A stretch of 64,000 bases of DNA from Catenulispora sp. MAP5-51. GTDB taxonomy: Bacteria > Actinomycetota > Actinomycetes > Streptomycetales > Catenulisporaceae. Where the stretch lies: the NCBI RefSeq assembly GCF_041261205.1, contig NZ_JBGCCH010000030.1, positions 61,326 through 125,325 of the forward strand, written 5' to 3'. Below are positions 54,688 to 63,915 of the stretch, piece after piece. Every line of letters starts with the position of its first letter. The first letter of the stretch is position 1. A model generated the notes under the pieces. It was not told the origin of the DNA. It worked only from the letters and a program-made list of their open reading frames with translations, and made no database searches. The translations under genes were made by a program, and so were the position numbers.

Positions 54688-55536
54688 TCAGGCCCGCACC
54701 AGCGGAGACCGGCTCAGGATCACGATCCCGGCGACCGCGAGGATCCCGGCCAGGACCTGGACGGCCAGCGCCCGCCCGGTGGCCAGCGGCTCGGAGAACA
54801 CGACCGCGCCCATCAGCACCGAACCGACCGGCTCCACGGTGTCGATGACCGGCAGGGCGACCGCCAGGGAGCCGGCGTTGTACGAGCTCTGCACCAGGAG
54901 CAGCCCGGTGATGCCGACGCCGATCAGCGCGTACGGCTCCCAGTGCCCCAACGTGGCCAGGCCGTCGTTGCGGAACAGGTCGGCCGTGCTCTTGGCCAGG
55001 GCGTCGAGCAGGGCCAGCAGCATCCCAGCCGCCGCCGCGTACAAGGCGGTCCGGACGTTGCCGGACCTGCGGACCCCCACCGCGAGCAGCGCGGCCGCCA
55101 GTGCCACCACGACAGCCAGCACCGGCACCCAGTCCTCCAGCGCCGGCACCACGGTCCCGTTCGTGGAGGGCAGCACCACCAGGAACGCGGCCATGCCGCC
55201 GACCGTGCACGCCGCACCAGCCGCCTCGGCCCCCGTCAGGCGCTGGCCCTGGCGCCAGGCCAGCAGCGGCAGCGCGAACACCAGGTCGGTGGAGGCCAGC
55301 GGCATCACCAGCACCAGCGGACCGAACGCGAGCGCCACACCCAGGATGATGAAGGAAGCGACGTCCAGCGCCATCCCCGCGACCCAGACCGGCCGCCGCA
55401 CAAGCGAGGCGAACAGGCTCAGCCGCAGGGCCTGGTCTTCGGGCACCGACGCGGCGGCGGCCTGTTGGAGCACGGCGGCGACCGCGAAGGACAGCGCTGC
55501 CAGCAGCGCCGCCGTCACCGCGACCGCAATGGACAT
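54688..55536 (-). CDS. DMT-superfamily (EamA-like) membrane transporter
   Basis: 282 residues with about nine to ten hydrophobic helices: VAVTAALLAALSFAVAAVLQQ, PVWVAGMALDVASFIILGVALAFGPLVLVMPLASTDLVFALPLLA, VPVLAVVVALAAALLAVGV and GRALAVQVLAGILAVAGIVIL. The internal repeat of DMT proteins is visible, as is the VEPVGSVLMGAVVFSEPL box in the second half. Substrate unknown. ATG start. Confidence 0.87.
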   Translation of the reverse strand: MSIAVAVTAALLAALSFAVAAVLQQAAAASVPEDQALRLSLFASLVRRPVWVAGMALDVASFIILGVALAFGPLVLVMPLASTDLVFALPLLAWRQGQRLTGAEAAGAACTVGGMAAFLVVLPSTNGTVVPALEDWVPVLAVVVALAAALLAVGVRRSGNVRTALYAAAAGMLLALLDALAKSTADLFRNDGLATLGHWEPYALIGVGITGLLLVQSSYNAGSLAVALPVIDTVEPVGSVLMGAVVFSEPLATGRALAVQVLAGILAVAGIVILSRSPLVRA

Positions 55537-55741
55537 GGTTCACAGCATGGCGCTTGGCCGCACGGGATCTTCGCAGGACACGCGCTTGCCCAAACGCCTG
55601 CCCAGACGCATGCCCAGCCGCACGGACAGCGCCCGCGTACGACGCCCCGCGCCCACGGCTGATACGTTTCCCAAGCAAGGCCCGTACACCGGCCACCCAT
55701 GCCGGAAGCGGGCGAAACCGCCTCCCGACCAGGGGTTTCAG

Positions 55742-56725
55742 ATGTCGAATCCGGTGAGTACAGATCTCGGTTCGCACACGCACCAGATCGACACCCTCAT
55801 GTCCGGCCACACCGGCATCACCGCCGGCTACGCCATCCTCGGCGACCACCCGGCGCTGATCGAGACCGGCACGGCCAAGTCGGCGCCGGTGGTGCGCGAC
55901 GCGCTCGCCGCGCTCGGGGTCGGCCCGCAGGACCTGCGGACGATCGTGGTCACGCACATTCACCTGGACCACGCCGGCGGCGTCGGGGACCTGGCGGCGA
56001 TGTTCCCGAACGCCGAGATCGTGGTCCACGCCTCCGGCGCGAAGCACCTGGTCGATCCGACCCGGCTGATGTCCAGCGCCCGCCGGGTGTTCGGCTCGCT
56101 GATGGACGACGTGTTCGGGCCGCTGCTGCCGACCGAGGCCCGCCGGGTGCGCGCGGTGGAGGACATCGGCTCGATCGACCTCGGCGGCGGCCGGCGCCTG
56201 GAGACCCACCACACCCCCGGGCACGCCCGCCACCACGTCGGCCTGATCGACAGCCTCACCGGCGACCTGTACGTCGGCGACGCCGCCGGCCTCTACATCC
56301 CCTCGGACGACCCCGACCAGCCCGGCGACGTCCGCCCCGGCACTCCCCCGCCGGACTTCGACCTCCCGCTGGCCCTGAACTCCCTGGAGAAGTTCCGCAC
56401 GCTGCGCCCCACCCGCCTGCTGTTCAGCCACTACGGCCCGGTCCGCGACGTCACCGACATCCTGGCCCGCGCCGAGGAGGAGGTGCGGCTGTGGGTGGAG
56501 CTGGTGCGCGACGCCCGCACCAGCCGCCTGGACCTGGACCACGCGATCGAGATGGTCCGGGAGAAGACGGCCGCGCGCTACCCGGTGGAGCAGGCGAACG
56601 AGGAGACGCAGACGAAGTTCGAGGAGCTGTCCTCGTACGCGTCGAACATCGTGGGGATCAACAAGTACCTGGACAAGGCGGACGGCTGGGAGCACCCGAT
56701 GGCCGACGCCTCGAGCGCCGGGTGA
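55742..56725 (+). CDS. Metallo-beta-lactamase-fold hydrolase
   Basis: 327 residues. THIHLDHAGG supplies the metal ligands His72, His74, Asp76 and His77; further ligands are ETHHTPGHARHHVGL, VGDAAG and LLFSHYGPV. The C-terminal helical part (LVRDARTSRLDLDHAIEMVREK) resembles SoxH/YtnP-like quinolinase or hydrolase relatives. Substrate unknown. ATG 55742 follows a GGGG-rich, modest ribosome site. Confidence 0.88.
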   Translation: MSNPVSTDLGSHTHQIDTLMSGHTGITAGYAILGDHPALIETGTAKSAPVVRDALAALGVGPQDLRTIVVTHIHLDHAGGVGDLAAMFPNAEIVVHASGAKHLVDPTRLMSSARRVFGSLMDDVFGPLLPTEARRVRAVEDIGSIDLGGGRRLETHHTPGHARHHVGLIDSLTGDLYVGDAAGLYIPSDDPDQPGDVRPGTPPPDFDLPLALNSLEKFRTLRPTRLLFSHYGPVRDVTDILARAEEEVRLWVELVRDARTSRLDLDHAIEMVREKTAARYPVEQANEETQTKFEELSSYASNIVGINKYLDKADGWEHPMADASSAG

Positions 56726-56764
56726 GGCACGCCGAGCCGACTGTCGTCAGATATACCAATCGGT

Positions 56765-57457
56765 TTATCGACAAGCCAGCAGGAGCGGGAACGCCTCGAC
56801 GACGTCCTTGACCGTGGCGGTGGCGGTCGGGGTCGGGGTCGCGAGGGCAGTAGCAGTGGCAGTAGCAGTGGCGGCCGGAACAGCGAGCTCGCGGCCGCGA
56901 TCGATCCAGATCGTCCGCAGCCCCACCGCCGCACCACCTCCGATGTCAGCACCGGGGTTGTCCCCGACCATCCATCCGCCATCGGCCAAAGCACATCCCG
57001 CACCCTCGGCGGCGATCCGAAAGATCTCCGCATCAGGCTTGCGCACGTCCAGCGCCCCGGACACCGCCACCGAGTCGACCAGCCGGTCCAGCCCGGTGCG
57101 CTCGATCTTCCCGAGCTGATTGTCCGCCTCGCCGTTGGTCACGATCCCCAGCCGCCACCCGGCGCGCCGCAACGCGGCCAGCCCGTCGCGCACCTCGTCC
57201 CGCAGCTCCACGAACTCTGGCATACGCGTGCGGTAGAGCCGCCACAAAACCTCCACAGGCTCGGTGAGCCCATAGCGTTCCCGCACCCTGGCGAAGAACT
57301 CATCGCGCCTCTGATACGGGTCCCAGGCTTCGACCAGCCAATCCTCCGACTCCGCCGGCAACGTGAAGCCCCGGACGAAGTCCCGCGCGAAGCGCCGGAA
57401 GGCCGGTGCCAGAGCGATGAGTGTGTCGTCCAGGTCGAACAGCGCGAGCGGCCCCAT
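56765..57457 (-). CDS. HAD-superfamily hydrolase with low-complexity insertion
   Basis: 230 residues. ALFDLDDTLIALAPAFRRFARDFV (motif I), LGIVTNGEADNQLGKIERTGL (motif II), VRKPDAEIFRIAAE (motif III) and WMVGDNPGADIGGGAAVGLRTIWIDRG (motif IV) are complete. Between motif IV and the terminal DVVEAFPLLLA is an Ala/Thr/Pro tract (AATATATATALATPTPTATA) encoded by imperfect hexanucleotide repeats, not part of the family. ATG 57457. Confidence 0.88.
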   Translation of the reverse strand: MGPLALFDLDDTLIALAPAFRRFARDFVRGFTLPAESEDWLVEAWDPYQRRDEFFARVRERYGLTEPVEVLWRLYRTRMPEFVELRDEVRDGLAALRRAGWRLGIVTNGEADNQLGKIERTGLDRLVDSVAVSGALDVRKPDAEIFRIAAEGAGCALADGGWMVGDNPGADIGGGAAVGLRTIWIDRGRELAVPAATATATATALATPTPTATATVKDVVEAFPLLLACR

Positions 57458-57537
57458 GGAGCTGATCGTACTGAGCGCTACATTGGTACGGACCCGTCGA
57501 GCTCGCGGGCCATTACCACTCCGGAAGGGCCGCCGCA

Positions 57538-58227
57538 GTGACCGAAGCCGCCGTCCAGACACACAACGAACCGACCGAACCGGTCATCGCCCCGGCCCCG
57601 GCCGAGGCCGCCATCACCACCGAGGCCGAACTGCGCGAGCTGCTCGGCGAGCCGATGGAGCGCGCGATCAACAAGGAGCGCGTCCGGCTCAAGCCGATCG
57701 ACCGGCGGTGGCTGGCCGCCTCGCCGCTGTGCTTCCTGGCCACCAGCGACGAGCTGGGCAACTGCGACGTCTCCCCGAAGGGCGACCCGGCCGGCTTCGT
57801 GAAGGTCCTGGACGAGGCCCGGCTGGCCATCCCCGAGCGGCCCGGCAACCGGCGCGCCGACGGGTACCACAACATCCTGCGCAACCCGCACGTCGGCCTG
57901 ATCTTCGTGGTGCCCGGCCGCACCGAGACGCTGCGCATCAACGGCCGGGCGCGGCTGGTGCGCGAGGCCGCGTACTTCGACGACATGGTCGTCAAGGGCC
58001 ACCGGCCGATCATGGCGCTGGAGGTGGAGATCGAGCAGATCTTCTTCCACTGCGCGAAGGCCTTCATGCGCTCGGCGCTGTGGAAGCCCCCGACGTGGGA
58101 CCCGGACCAGCTGCCGCCGCACGCCGCCATCGTGAAGTCGGTGCAGTGGACGCGCGAGTCGCTGGAGGAGCTGACCGAGTACTACGGCGCCAGCTACGAG
58201 AAGAGCATCTACGTCACCAAGAAGTAG
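57538..58227 (+). CDS. Pyridoxamine 5'-phosphate oxidase-family (PPOX) flavoprotein
   Basis: 229 residues. LLGEPMERAINKERVRLKPIDRRWLAASPLCFLATSDELGNCDVSPKGDPAGFVKVLDE, PERPGNRRADGYHNILRNPHVGLIFVVPGRTETLRINGRARLV and EIEQIFFHCAKAFMRSALWKP are typical of the MSMEG_1061-type FMN-dependent PPOX group. A 35-residue Ala/Pro/Thr leader precedes the domain. GTG start; divergent from the HAD gene, 80 bp apart. Confidence 0.9.
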   Translation: MTEAAVQTHNEPTEPVIAPAPAEAAITTEAELRELLGEPMERAINKERVRLKPIDRRWLAASPLCFLATSDELGNCDVSPKGDPAGFVKVLDEARLAIPERPGNRRADGYHNILRNPHVGLIFVVPGRTETLRINGRARLVREAAYFDDMVVKGHRPIMALEVEIEQIFFHCAKAFMRSALWKPPTWDPDQLPPHAAIVKSVQWTRESLEELTEYYGASYEKSIYVTKK

Positions 58228-58283
58228 CAGCTCAGCGGGGTCAGCGGCGGCGCTTGTCGGCGGGCCCGGGTAGCGTCGGGACC

Positions 58284-58724
58284 ATGGCCCTCACCTATCA
58301 AGTCGTCGTCGACTCCGCCGATCCGCACACCCTGGCCGACTGGTGGGCCGAGACGCTGGGCTGGGACCTGGAGCCCTCCAACGAGGGCTTCATCCGCCGG
58401 ATGATCGCCGAGGGCCAGGCCGCCGAGTCCGACACCACGACCCACAACGGCGTCCTGGTCTGGGCCGCGGGGCAGGCCGTCGTGCACCCCGCCGGCCGGG
58501 ACGCCGGCCCCGGCTCGCGCATCCTGTTCCAGGCCGTGCCCGAGCCCAAGACCGTGAAGAACCGCCTGCACCTGGACATCAAGGTCGGCGACGGGAACCT
58601 GGAGAGCGAGCTGGAGCGGCTCACCGCCCGGGGCGCCACCGAGCTGTACCGGGGCCGCCAGGGGCCCTCGAGCTGGATCACCATCGCCGACCCGGAGGGC
58701 AACGAATTGTGTCTGCACTCGTGA
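58284..58724 (+). CDS. VOC-superfamily protein (glyoxalase-like domain)
   Basis: 146 residues. YQVVVDSADPHTLADWWAETLGWDLEPSNEGFI and the second module NRLHLDIKVGDGNLESELERLTARGATELYRGRQGPSSWITIADPEGNELCLHS, with HLDI and GNELCL signatures of the family. Substrate unknown. It follows the PPOX gene by 56 bp and precedes an S4 gene by 24 bp. Confidence 0.88.
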   Translation: MALTYQVVVDSADPHTLADWWAETLGWDLEPSNEGFIRRMIAEGQAAESDTTTHNGVLVWAAGQAVVHPAGRDAGPGSRILFQAVPEPKTVKNRLHLDIKVGDGNLESELERLTARGATELYRGRQGPSSWITIADPEGNELCLHS

Positions 58725-58748
58725 GCACCGCCGGTTAAAGTCACGGTC

Positions 58749-59132
58749 ATGACGTCCGAGAGCGCCTCCGCCGTCCGCGTGGACAGCTGGATCTGGTCGG
58801 TGCGGCTGACCAAGTCCCGCTCCATGGCCGCCGACGCCTGCCGCGGCGGGCACGTGAAGGTCAACAACGAGAGCGTGAAGCCCTCGCACCTGCTGCGGGT
58901 CGGCGACGAGGTGCGGGTCCGGCAGGACCAGCGCGAGCGGGTCGTGGTGGTCAGCAGGCTGATCAGCAAGCGGGTCGGCCCCCCGGTCGCCGCCGAGTGC
59001 TACGTCGACAACAGCCCGCCGCCCCCGCCGCGGGAGCTGTTCGTCCAGGTCGCGGTGCGCGACCGCGGGGCCGGACGGCCCACCAAGCGCGAACGGCGGG
59101 ACATGGACCGGCTGCGCGGGCGGGACTTCTGA
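58749..59132 (+). CDS. S4-domain RNA-binding protein (Hsp15-like)
   Basis: 127 residues. The S4 domain SAVRVDSWIWSVRLTKSRSMAADACRGGHVKVNNESVKPSHLLRVGDEVRVRQ matches Hsp15/RlbA-like proteins that bind free 50S subunits with trapped nascent chains. The C-terminus is basic (GAGRPTKRERRDMDRLRGRDF). ATG start. Confidence 0.9.
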   Translation: MTSESASAVRVDSWIWSVRLTKSRSMAADACRGGHVKVNNESVKPSHLLRVGDEVRVRQDQRERVVVVSRLISKRVGPPVAAECYVDNSPPPPPRELFVQVAVRDRGAGRPTKRERRDMDRLRGRDF

Positions 59133-59156
59133 GTTTCTGAAGGCCCCGAGCAGCAG

Positions 59157-59199
59157 AACGCCGCGGAACCGGACTCAGGGTATCCGGCGCCGCGGCGTC
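59157..59199. terminator. Bidirectional hairpin between convergent S4 and aldehyde dehydrogenase genes
   Basis: AACGCCGCGG and CCGCGGCGTC arms, extended by ACCGGA/TCCGG, enclose the loop CTCAGGGTA. It lies 24 bp after one stop and 19 bp after the other. Confidence 0.72.
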
Positions 59200-59218
59200 A
59201 TCTCGTGCGAAGACCGCC

Positions 59219-60751
59219 CTACTTCTTACGGCCGTACCGCGTCTCCGCGTACTTCCGCATGATCGTGAGGGTCTTAGGGTTCCGCGCGAACGTCGTCGGC
59301 TCGAACGGCGTCGAGTACCGGCGCCGGGTGATCGCCTTGGGCCGCGTGAACTCGCGCAGCCCGTCGGCCCCGTGGATGCGGCCGAACCCGGACTCCCCGA
59401 CGCCGCCGAAGGGCAGGCCCGGGATGCCGGCGAAGGCGATGACCGCGTTGACCGAGGTCATCCCGCTGCGCAGGCGCCGGGCGATGGCCGCGCCGCCGTG
59501 GCGGGCGAAGACCGAGGCGCCCAGGCCGTAGTCGGTGGCGTTGGCCAGCTGGATCGCCTCCTCGACGTCCCGCACGCCCTTGATCGTGATCGTCGGTCCG
59601 AACGTCTCCTCCCGCACCGCGCTGGAGTCCTCCGGCGCGTCCAGCAGGACGGTCGGCTCGACGTACGGCGCCTTCACCGCGCCGCTGCCGCCGACCAGCA
59701 CCGTGGCGCCCTTGGCGATGGCGTCGTCGATGTGGCCGCGGACCACGTCGATCTGCGAGGGCATGGTCATCGGGCCGTAGGCGGCGTCCGGACCCTCGCC
59801 GGGGGCCAGCGCCAGCTTCTGGATCTGCGAGGTCAGCTCGGTGACGAACTTGTCCTTCACCGAGTCCACGACGTAGACCCGCTCGATGCCCACGCAGGTC
59901 TGCCCGGCATTGGACATCGCGCCCCACAGCGCGGCGTCGGCGGCCTTGGCCACGTCGGCGTCGCCGGCCACGATCATCGCGTCCTTGCCGCCGCACTCCA
60001 TCAGCACCGGCGTCAGCGAGGGCGCGCACGCGGCCATCACCTTGCGCCCGGTCCGCGCGCTGCCGGTGAACGCGATCTTGTCCACGCCCGACTCGCACAG
60101 CGCGGCCCCGGTCGGCCCGGTCCCGGTGACCAGCCGCAGCACCTGGTGCGGCGCGTCCGGGTTGGCCTGGTTGAACGCGTCGACGACCCACTTGCCGATC
60201 GCGGTGGTGTACTCCGAGGGCTTGAACACCACGGCGTTGCCGGCCGCCAGCGCGTAGGCGATCGACCCCATCGGAGTGAACACGGGATAGTTCCACGGAC
60301 CGATGACGCCGACGACACCGAGCGGCTGGTACTCCAGCGTCGCGGCGTGGTTGGACATCAGCAGCCCGGTGCCCACCCGGCGCGGGTGCAGCACCTTGCG
60401 CGCGTGGCCGGCGGCCCAGCCGATGTGCTCGATGGCCAGGAACGCCTCCAGGAAGGCGTCCTGGCGCGGCTTGCCGTTCTCCCGGTGCATCAGCTCGCAC
60501 AACTCGTCGAGCCCGCGGGTGATGACACCGGCCCACTTGCGCAGCCGGCGCTCACGCTCGGCCCAGGACAGCGAGGACCACCAGGCGAACGCCTGGCGCG
60601 CCTCGCCCACGACCGCACGCACCTGCTCGGCGGTCATGGCGGGGAAGGTGGCGACCTCGCCGCCGTCGGCGGGGTCGTAGGAGACGAAACTGGGGGCGCC
60701 CGGTTCCAGGACGCCGACAGCCGCGCCGTTAGCTGAACCCTGATCGCTCAT
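59219..60751 (-). CDS. Aldehyde / succinate-semialdehyde dehydrogenase family protein
   Basis: 510 residues. GPWNYPVFTPMGSIAYALAAGNAVVFKPSEYTT (cofactor lysine), IAFTGSARTGRKV, LMECGGKDAMIV (general base Glu) and NAGQTCVGIERVYV (nucleophile Cys) are all present, with the C-terminal PFGGVGESGFGRIHGADGLREFT. The last 40 residues (RYSTPFEPTTFARNPKTLTIMRKYAETRYGRKK) resemble class-3-like membrane-associated ALDHs. ATG 60751. The 60752-61042 spacer upstream holds no gene. Confidence 0.93.
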   Translation of the reverse strand: MSDQGSANGAAVGVLEPGAPSFVSYDPADGGEVATFPAMTAEQVRAVVGEARQAFAWWSSLSWAERERRLRKWAGVITRGLDELCELMHRENGKPRQDAFLEAFLAIEHIGWAAGHARKVLHPRRVGTGLLMSNHAATLEYQPLGVVGVIGPWNYPVFTPMGSIAYALAAGNAVVFKPSEYTTAIGKWVVDAFNQANPDAPHQVLRLVTGTGPTGAALCESGVDKIAFTGSARTGRKVMAACAPSLTPVLMECGGKDAMIVAGDADVAKAADAALWGAMSNAGQTCVGIERVYVVDSVKDKFVTELTSQIQKLALAPGEGPDAAYGPMTMPSQIDVVRGHIDDAIAKGATVLVGGSGAVKAPYVEPTVLLDAPEDSSAVREETFGPTITIKGVRDVEEAIQLANATDYGLGASVFARHGGAAIARRLRSGMTSVNAVIAFAGIPGLPFGGVGESGFGRIHGADGLREFTRPKAITRRRYSTPFEPTTFARNPKTLTIMRKYAETRYGRKK

Positions 60752-61042
60752 GGCTGACTGCCTCTTCCGTACGGAGGGAGGTGGATGGGGGTCGGGGACG
60801 GTGGTTCCGGAGGGTGTCCGGACGATCGCTACCAACGGGTAACGTCGATGGTTCCGATCCTTCACCTCGAAACGGCCTGGGGCAATAGGGAGTTGGGACG
60901 TGCGGTGGATCCGGGGCGGATCCGGGCCGGATCCAGGGCGGGTCCAGGCGGACGCGAAGGGCGGTGCGCGGCGGCCGGCGCGGGCCGGAAACGACCGATC
61001 GGCGGCCGCCTCGAGGGGCGGCCGCCGATCGGCGGTGCAGAT

Positions 61043-61127
61043 TCAGTCCGGGCCAGAGCCCTGGATCAGTCCGGGTCAGTCCGGGCCAGAGCCCAAATCA
61101 GTCCGGGTCTGTCCGGGCCAGTCGTCA
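61043..61127. repeat. Direct repeats carrying iterated TGA after the TPR/RGG gene
   Basis: On the minus strand CCCGGACTGA recurs downstream of the gene end (GACAAGGACTGA). TGA codons end at 61125 (true stop), 61098, 61076, 61066 and 61043. A longer CTCTGGCCCGGACTGA unit occurs twice. Confidence 0.68.
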
Positions 61128-63797
61128 GTCCTTGTCGGACCGGGAGTGGTCGGCGTCGCGGTCGTCGCGGTCGTCGCGGTCGTCGCGGTCGATGTGGTCG
61201 GCGTCCTCGGCTTCGAGGTCGTCGTCCAGGTCGTCGTCCAGGTCGTCGCCGCGGTCGTCCTCCTCCGCGTCGTCGTCCTCGTCGTCCTCGTCGTCGAACT
61301 CTTCCTCGTCGTCGTCCTCGAAGTCCTCCGCGACGTGACCGGCTTCCCCGGCCCCGCCAGCCTCAACGGCTTCGCCGGCGTCCTCGGCCTCGTCGCCTTC
61401 CTCCGCGTCGAGTTCGTCCTCGAACTCGTCGAAGGCGATGCCGTCGAGCTCGTCGACCCGCTCGGCGGCGTCGGTGAGCCCCTCGGCGTCGGCGTCGGCG
61501 GCCCGCATGAACCACTCGCGCGCGTCGTCCTCGCGCTCGGCGGCCAGCAGCGCCTCGGCGTAGGCGTAGCGCAGGCGCGCGGTCCAGGGCTGGATCTTCG
61601 CCGGCGTCAGATCGGCGCCCTGCAGCTGCACCACAGCCGCCTCCGGCTGCTCCATGTCCATCCGGGCGCCGGCCGCGACCATCCGCAGCTCGATCTGCGT
61701 CTCCTTGTCCAGGGTCTTGGCCTCCGGCGCGGCGGCCATCGCCAGGGCCCGCTCCGGACGTCCCAGGCCCCGCTCACAGTCGGCCATGACGGCCCAGTGG
61801 TCGTTGGTCCCGGTGATCCGCCGCACGGTCCGCAGATCGGCCAGCGCCTCGGAGTACCGCTCGGTCAGGTACGCGGCCAGCCCGGCGGCCTCCCGCGTGG
61901 AGGCCAGACGCGGCGCGAGCTTCATCGCGGTCCGCGCGTGCCGGTAGGCCAGCTCCGGGTCCTCGTCCAGGTTCTGCCCGGCCATGACCAGGTGCCCGGC
62001 CACCAGCGTGGCCTTGGACCTCAGCAGCTGGGCGAGCTCGTCCTGGATGTCCTTGTCGAGCTTGTCGACGGTCGCGTCCGGCGAGATCTCCAGCACGTCC
62101 TCGGCCTCACGGGCCTCTCCGTTGACACCCTCGAACCCGGCACCGCCGCCCTCACGCTGACCGAAGCCGCCCCGCGTGTCCTCCTCGGCGAAGCCACGGC
62201 GCGCACCGTCGTCGCCGAAGCCACGCGGGGAGCCGAACTCGCGCTCGGGACGCTCGGAACGCTCAGGCCGCTCAGTACGCTCGGACCGGTCGCCGGCGAA
62301 GCTGTCACGACGGTCACGGTCGCCGTAGCCACGCTCACGGTCGCCGCCCCGCGAATCGCGCTGGCCGTAGCCACCCCGCGAGTCACGGTCGCCGGTCCCA
62401 CCACGGGAGTCACCACGACCGCCACGGTCGCCGTAACCGCCGCGCGAGTCCCGGTCGCCGCCGGAGCTGCGCGAGCCGGAACGGTCGCCATAGCCACCAC
62501 GAGAGTCCCGGTCGCCACCACGGGAATCCCGGTCACCGCCAAAGCCGCGAGAGCCGGAACGGTCGCCGTAGCCACCACGGGAGTCCCGGTCACCGCCACG
62601 GGAATCCCGGTCGCCGCCAAAGCTCCGGGAGCCGGAACGGTCGCCATAGCCACCACGCGAATCCCGGTCACCCCGGGAGCCAGACCGATCCCCATAGCCA
62701 CCACGGGAGTCCCGGTCGCCGCCAAAGCCGCGAGAGCCGGAACGGTCGCCGTAGCCACCACGGGAGTCGCGGTCACCGCCACGGGAATCCCGGTCGCCAC
62801 CGAAGCCGCGCGAACCGGAACGGTCGCCATAGCCACCACGGCCCGAGTCACGACCGCCCCGCGAGTCACGCTCGCCGTAGCCGCCATGCCCCGAGAAGCC
62901 CCGCGAGTCACGTCCATCACGCGAACCAGAACGGTCGCCATCGCGCGAGCCGAAGCCGCCACGGCTGCCGCCTCCGCGAGAATCCCTGTCCCCGTAACCG
63001 GAGCCGCTCCGCGAATCGGAACCACCGCGCGAGTCGGAGCTTCGGCCATCCCGGGAACCGAAACCACCGCGCGAGTCCGAGCCTCGCCCGTCCCGCGAAC
63101 CGTAGCCGCCCCGCGAGTCCGAACCCCGGCCGTCCCGCGAACCGAAACCACCACGGGAGTCAGAGCCGCCACGCGAGTCGGAGCTTCGGCCATCCCGGGA
63201 ACCGAAACCACCGCGCGAGTCCGAGCCCCGACCATCCCGGGAACCGAAACCACCGCGCGAGTCCGAGCCTCGCCCGTCCCGCGAACCGTAGCCGCCCCGC
63301 GAATCGCGGTCGCCGGAGCCGGAGCCGCCGCGCGAGTCACGATCCCCATAGCGGGAACCACCGCGCGAGTCCCGGTCGCCGTACCCGCCACGCCCGCGGT
63401 CGCCGCCGGCGTCACGTCCACCTCCACCGCGCGAGTCGCGGTCGCCGTAGCCACCCCGCCCGCGGTCGCCACCGGAGTCACGACCGCCCCGCGAGTCACG
63501 GTCGCCATGGCCGCCACGGCCGCGGTCGCCGCCGGAGTCGCGGTCGCCATATCCACGGCTGTCGCGCGAGCCCGGACGGTCGCCGTAGCCACCCCGGGAG
63601 TCGCGGCTGCCGGAGCGGTCACCATAGCCGGAGCCGGAACCAGAGCCGGCACGGTTGCCACGGTCGCCGCGGTCGCTACCGCCGGTACGGTCCGAGCGGT
63701 CGTCCGCCGGCCGGCGGTTGTCGCCGCCGCGGGGCCCCTGGCCTCGGTCGCGGTCCCGGTCGGAGCGGCCCGGGCGACGGTCCGAAGATGGTGACAT
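61125..63797 (-). CDS. Large protein: Arg/Gly/Asp/Ser repeat region + TPR-like domain + acidic tail
   Basis: 890 residues in three parts. Residues about 1-550 are a disordered low-complexity region with dozens of units such as [25 protein letters not shown] and [15 protein letters not shown], i.e. RGG/YG-like repeats. Residues about 555-790 are a helical TPR-like domain common in actinobacteria ([88 protein letters not shown]). The last 100 residues are strongly acidic ([19 protein letters not shown]). Typical orthologues have a far shorter leader. It could bind RNA or phase-separate, and lies just downstream of an rRNA operon on the same strand. Confidence 0.85.
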   Translation of the reverse strand: MSPSSDRRPGRSDRDRDRGQGPRGGDNRRPADDRSDRTGGSDRGDRGNRAGSGSGSGYGDRSGSRDSRGGYGDRPGSRDSRGYGDRDSGGDRGRGGHGDRDSRGGRDSGGDRGRGGYGDRDSRGGGGRDAGGDRGRGGYGDRDSRGGSRYGDRDSRGGSGSGDRDSRGGYGSRDGRGSDSRGGFGSRDGRGSDSRGGFGSRDGRSSDSRGGSDSRGGFGSRDGRGSDSRGGYGSRDGRGSDSRGGFGSRDGRSSDSRGGSDSRSGSGYGDRDSRGGGSRGGFGSRDGDRSGSRDGRDSRGFSGHGGYGERDSRGGRDSGRGGYGDRSGSRGFGGDRDSRGGDRDSRGGYGDRSGSRGFGGDRDSRGGYGDRSGSRGDRDSRGGYGDRSGSRSFGGDRDSRGGDRDSRGGYGDRSGSRGFGGDRDSRGGDRDSRGGYGDRSGSRSSGGDRDSRGGYGDRGGRGDSRGGTGDRDSRGGYGQRDSRGGDRERGYGDRDRRDSFAGDRSERTERPERSERPEREFGSPRGFGDDGARRGFAEEDTRGGFGQREGGGAGFEGVNGEAREAEDVLEISPDATVDKLDKDIQDELAQLLRSKATLVAGHLVMAGQNLDEDPELAYRHARTAMKLAPRLASTREAAGLAAYLTERYSEALADLRTVRRITGTNDHWAVMADCERGLGRPERALAMAAAPEAKTLDKETQIELRMVAAGARMDMEQPEAAVVQLQGADLTPAKIQPWTARLRYAYAEALLAAEREDDAREWFMRAADADAEGLTDAAERVDELDGIAFDEFEDELDAEEGDEAEDAGEAVEAGGAGEAGHVAEDFEDDDEEEFDDEDDEDDDAEEDDRGDDLDDDLDDDLEAEDADHIDRDDRDDRDDRDADHSRSDKD

Positions 63798-63870
63798 TGG
63801 ATGCAGCTCCTGTTCCTGTTATGAGTCGGGGTCCATCCTCCCGCACCGCGGAAGAAAGGGCCAAACGCGA

Positions 63871-63906
63871 CGAAGCCCCCTCCGGATCATCCCGGAGAGG
63901 GCTTCG
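63871..63906 (-). terminator. rRNA operon terminator
   Basis: CGAAGCCC...CTCCGG and CCGGAG...GGGCTTCG form a 14-bp GC-rich hairpin about 10 bp beyond the 5S rRNA 3' end, the expected place for the end of the rrn transcript running on the minus strand. Confidence 0.8.
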
Positions 63907-63915
63907 TGAAATTTA

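Noticed and set aside
60900..63794. A 964-residue open frame on the plus strand opposite the RGG/TPR gene, rich in Val/Thr/Ala
   Set aside because: It is the antisense reading of the repetitive minus-strand gene, has no ribosome site or domain, and its composition follows mechanically from the repeat codons.
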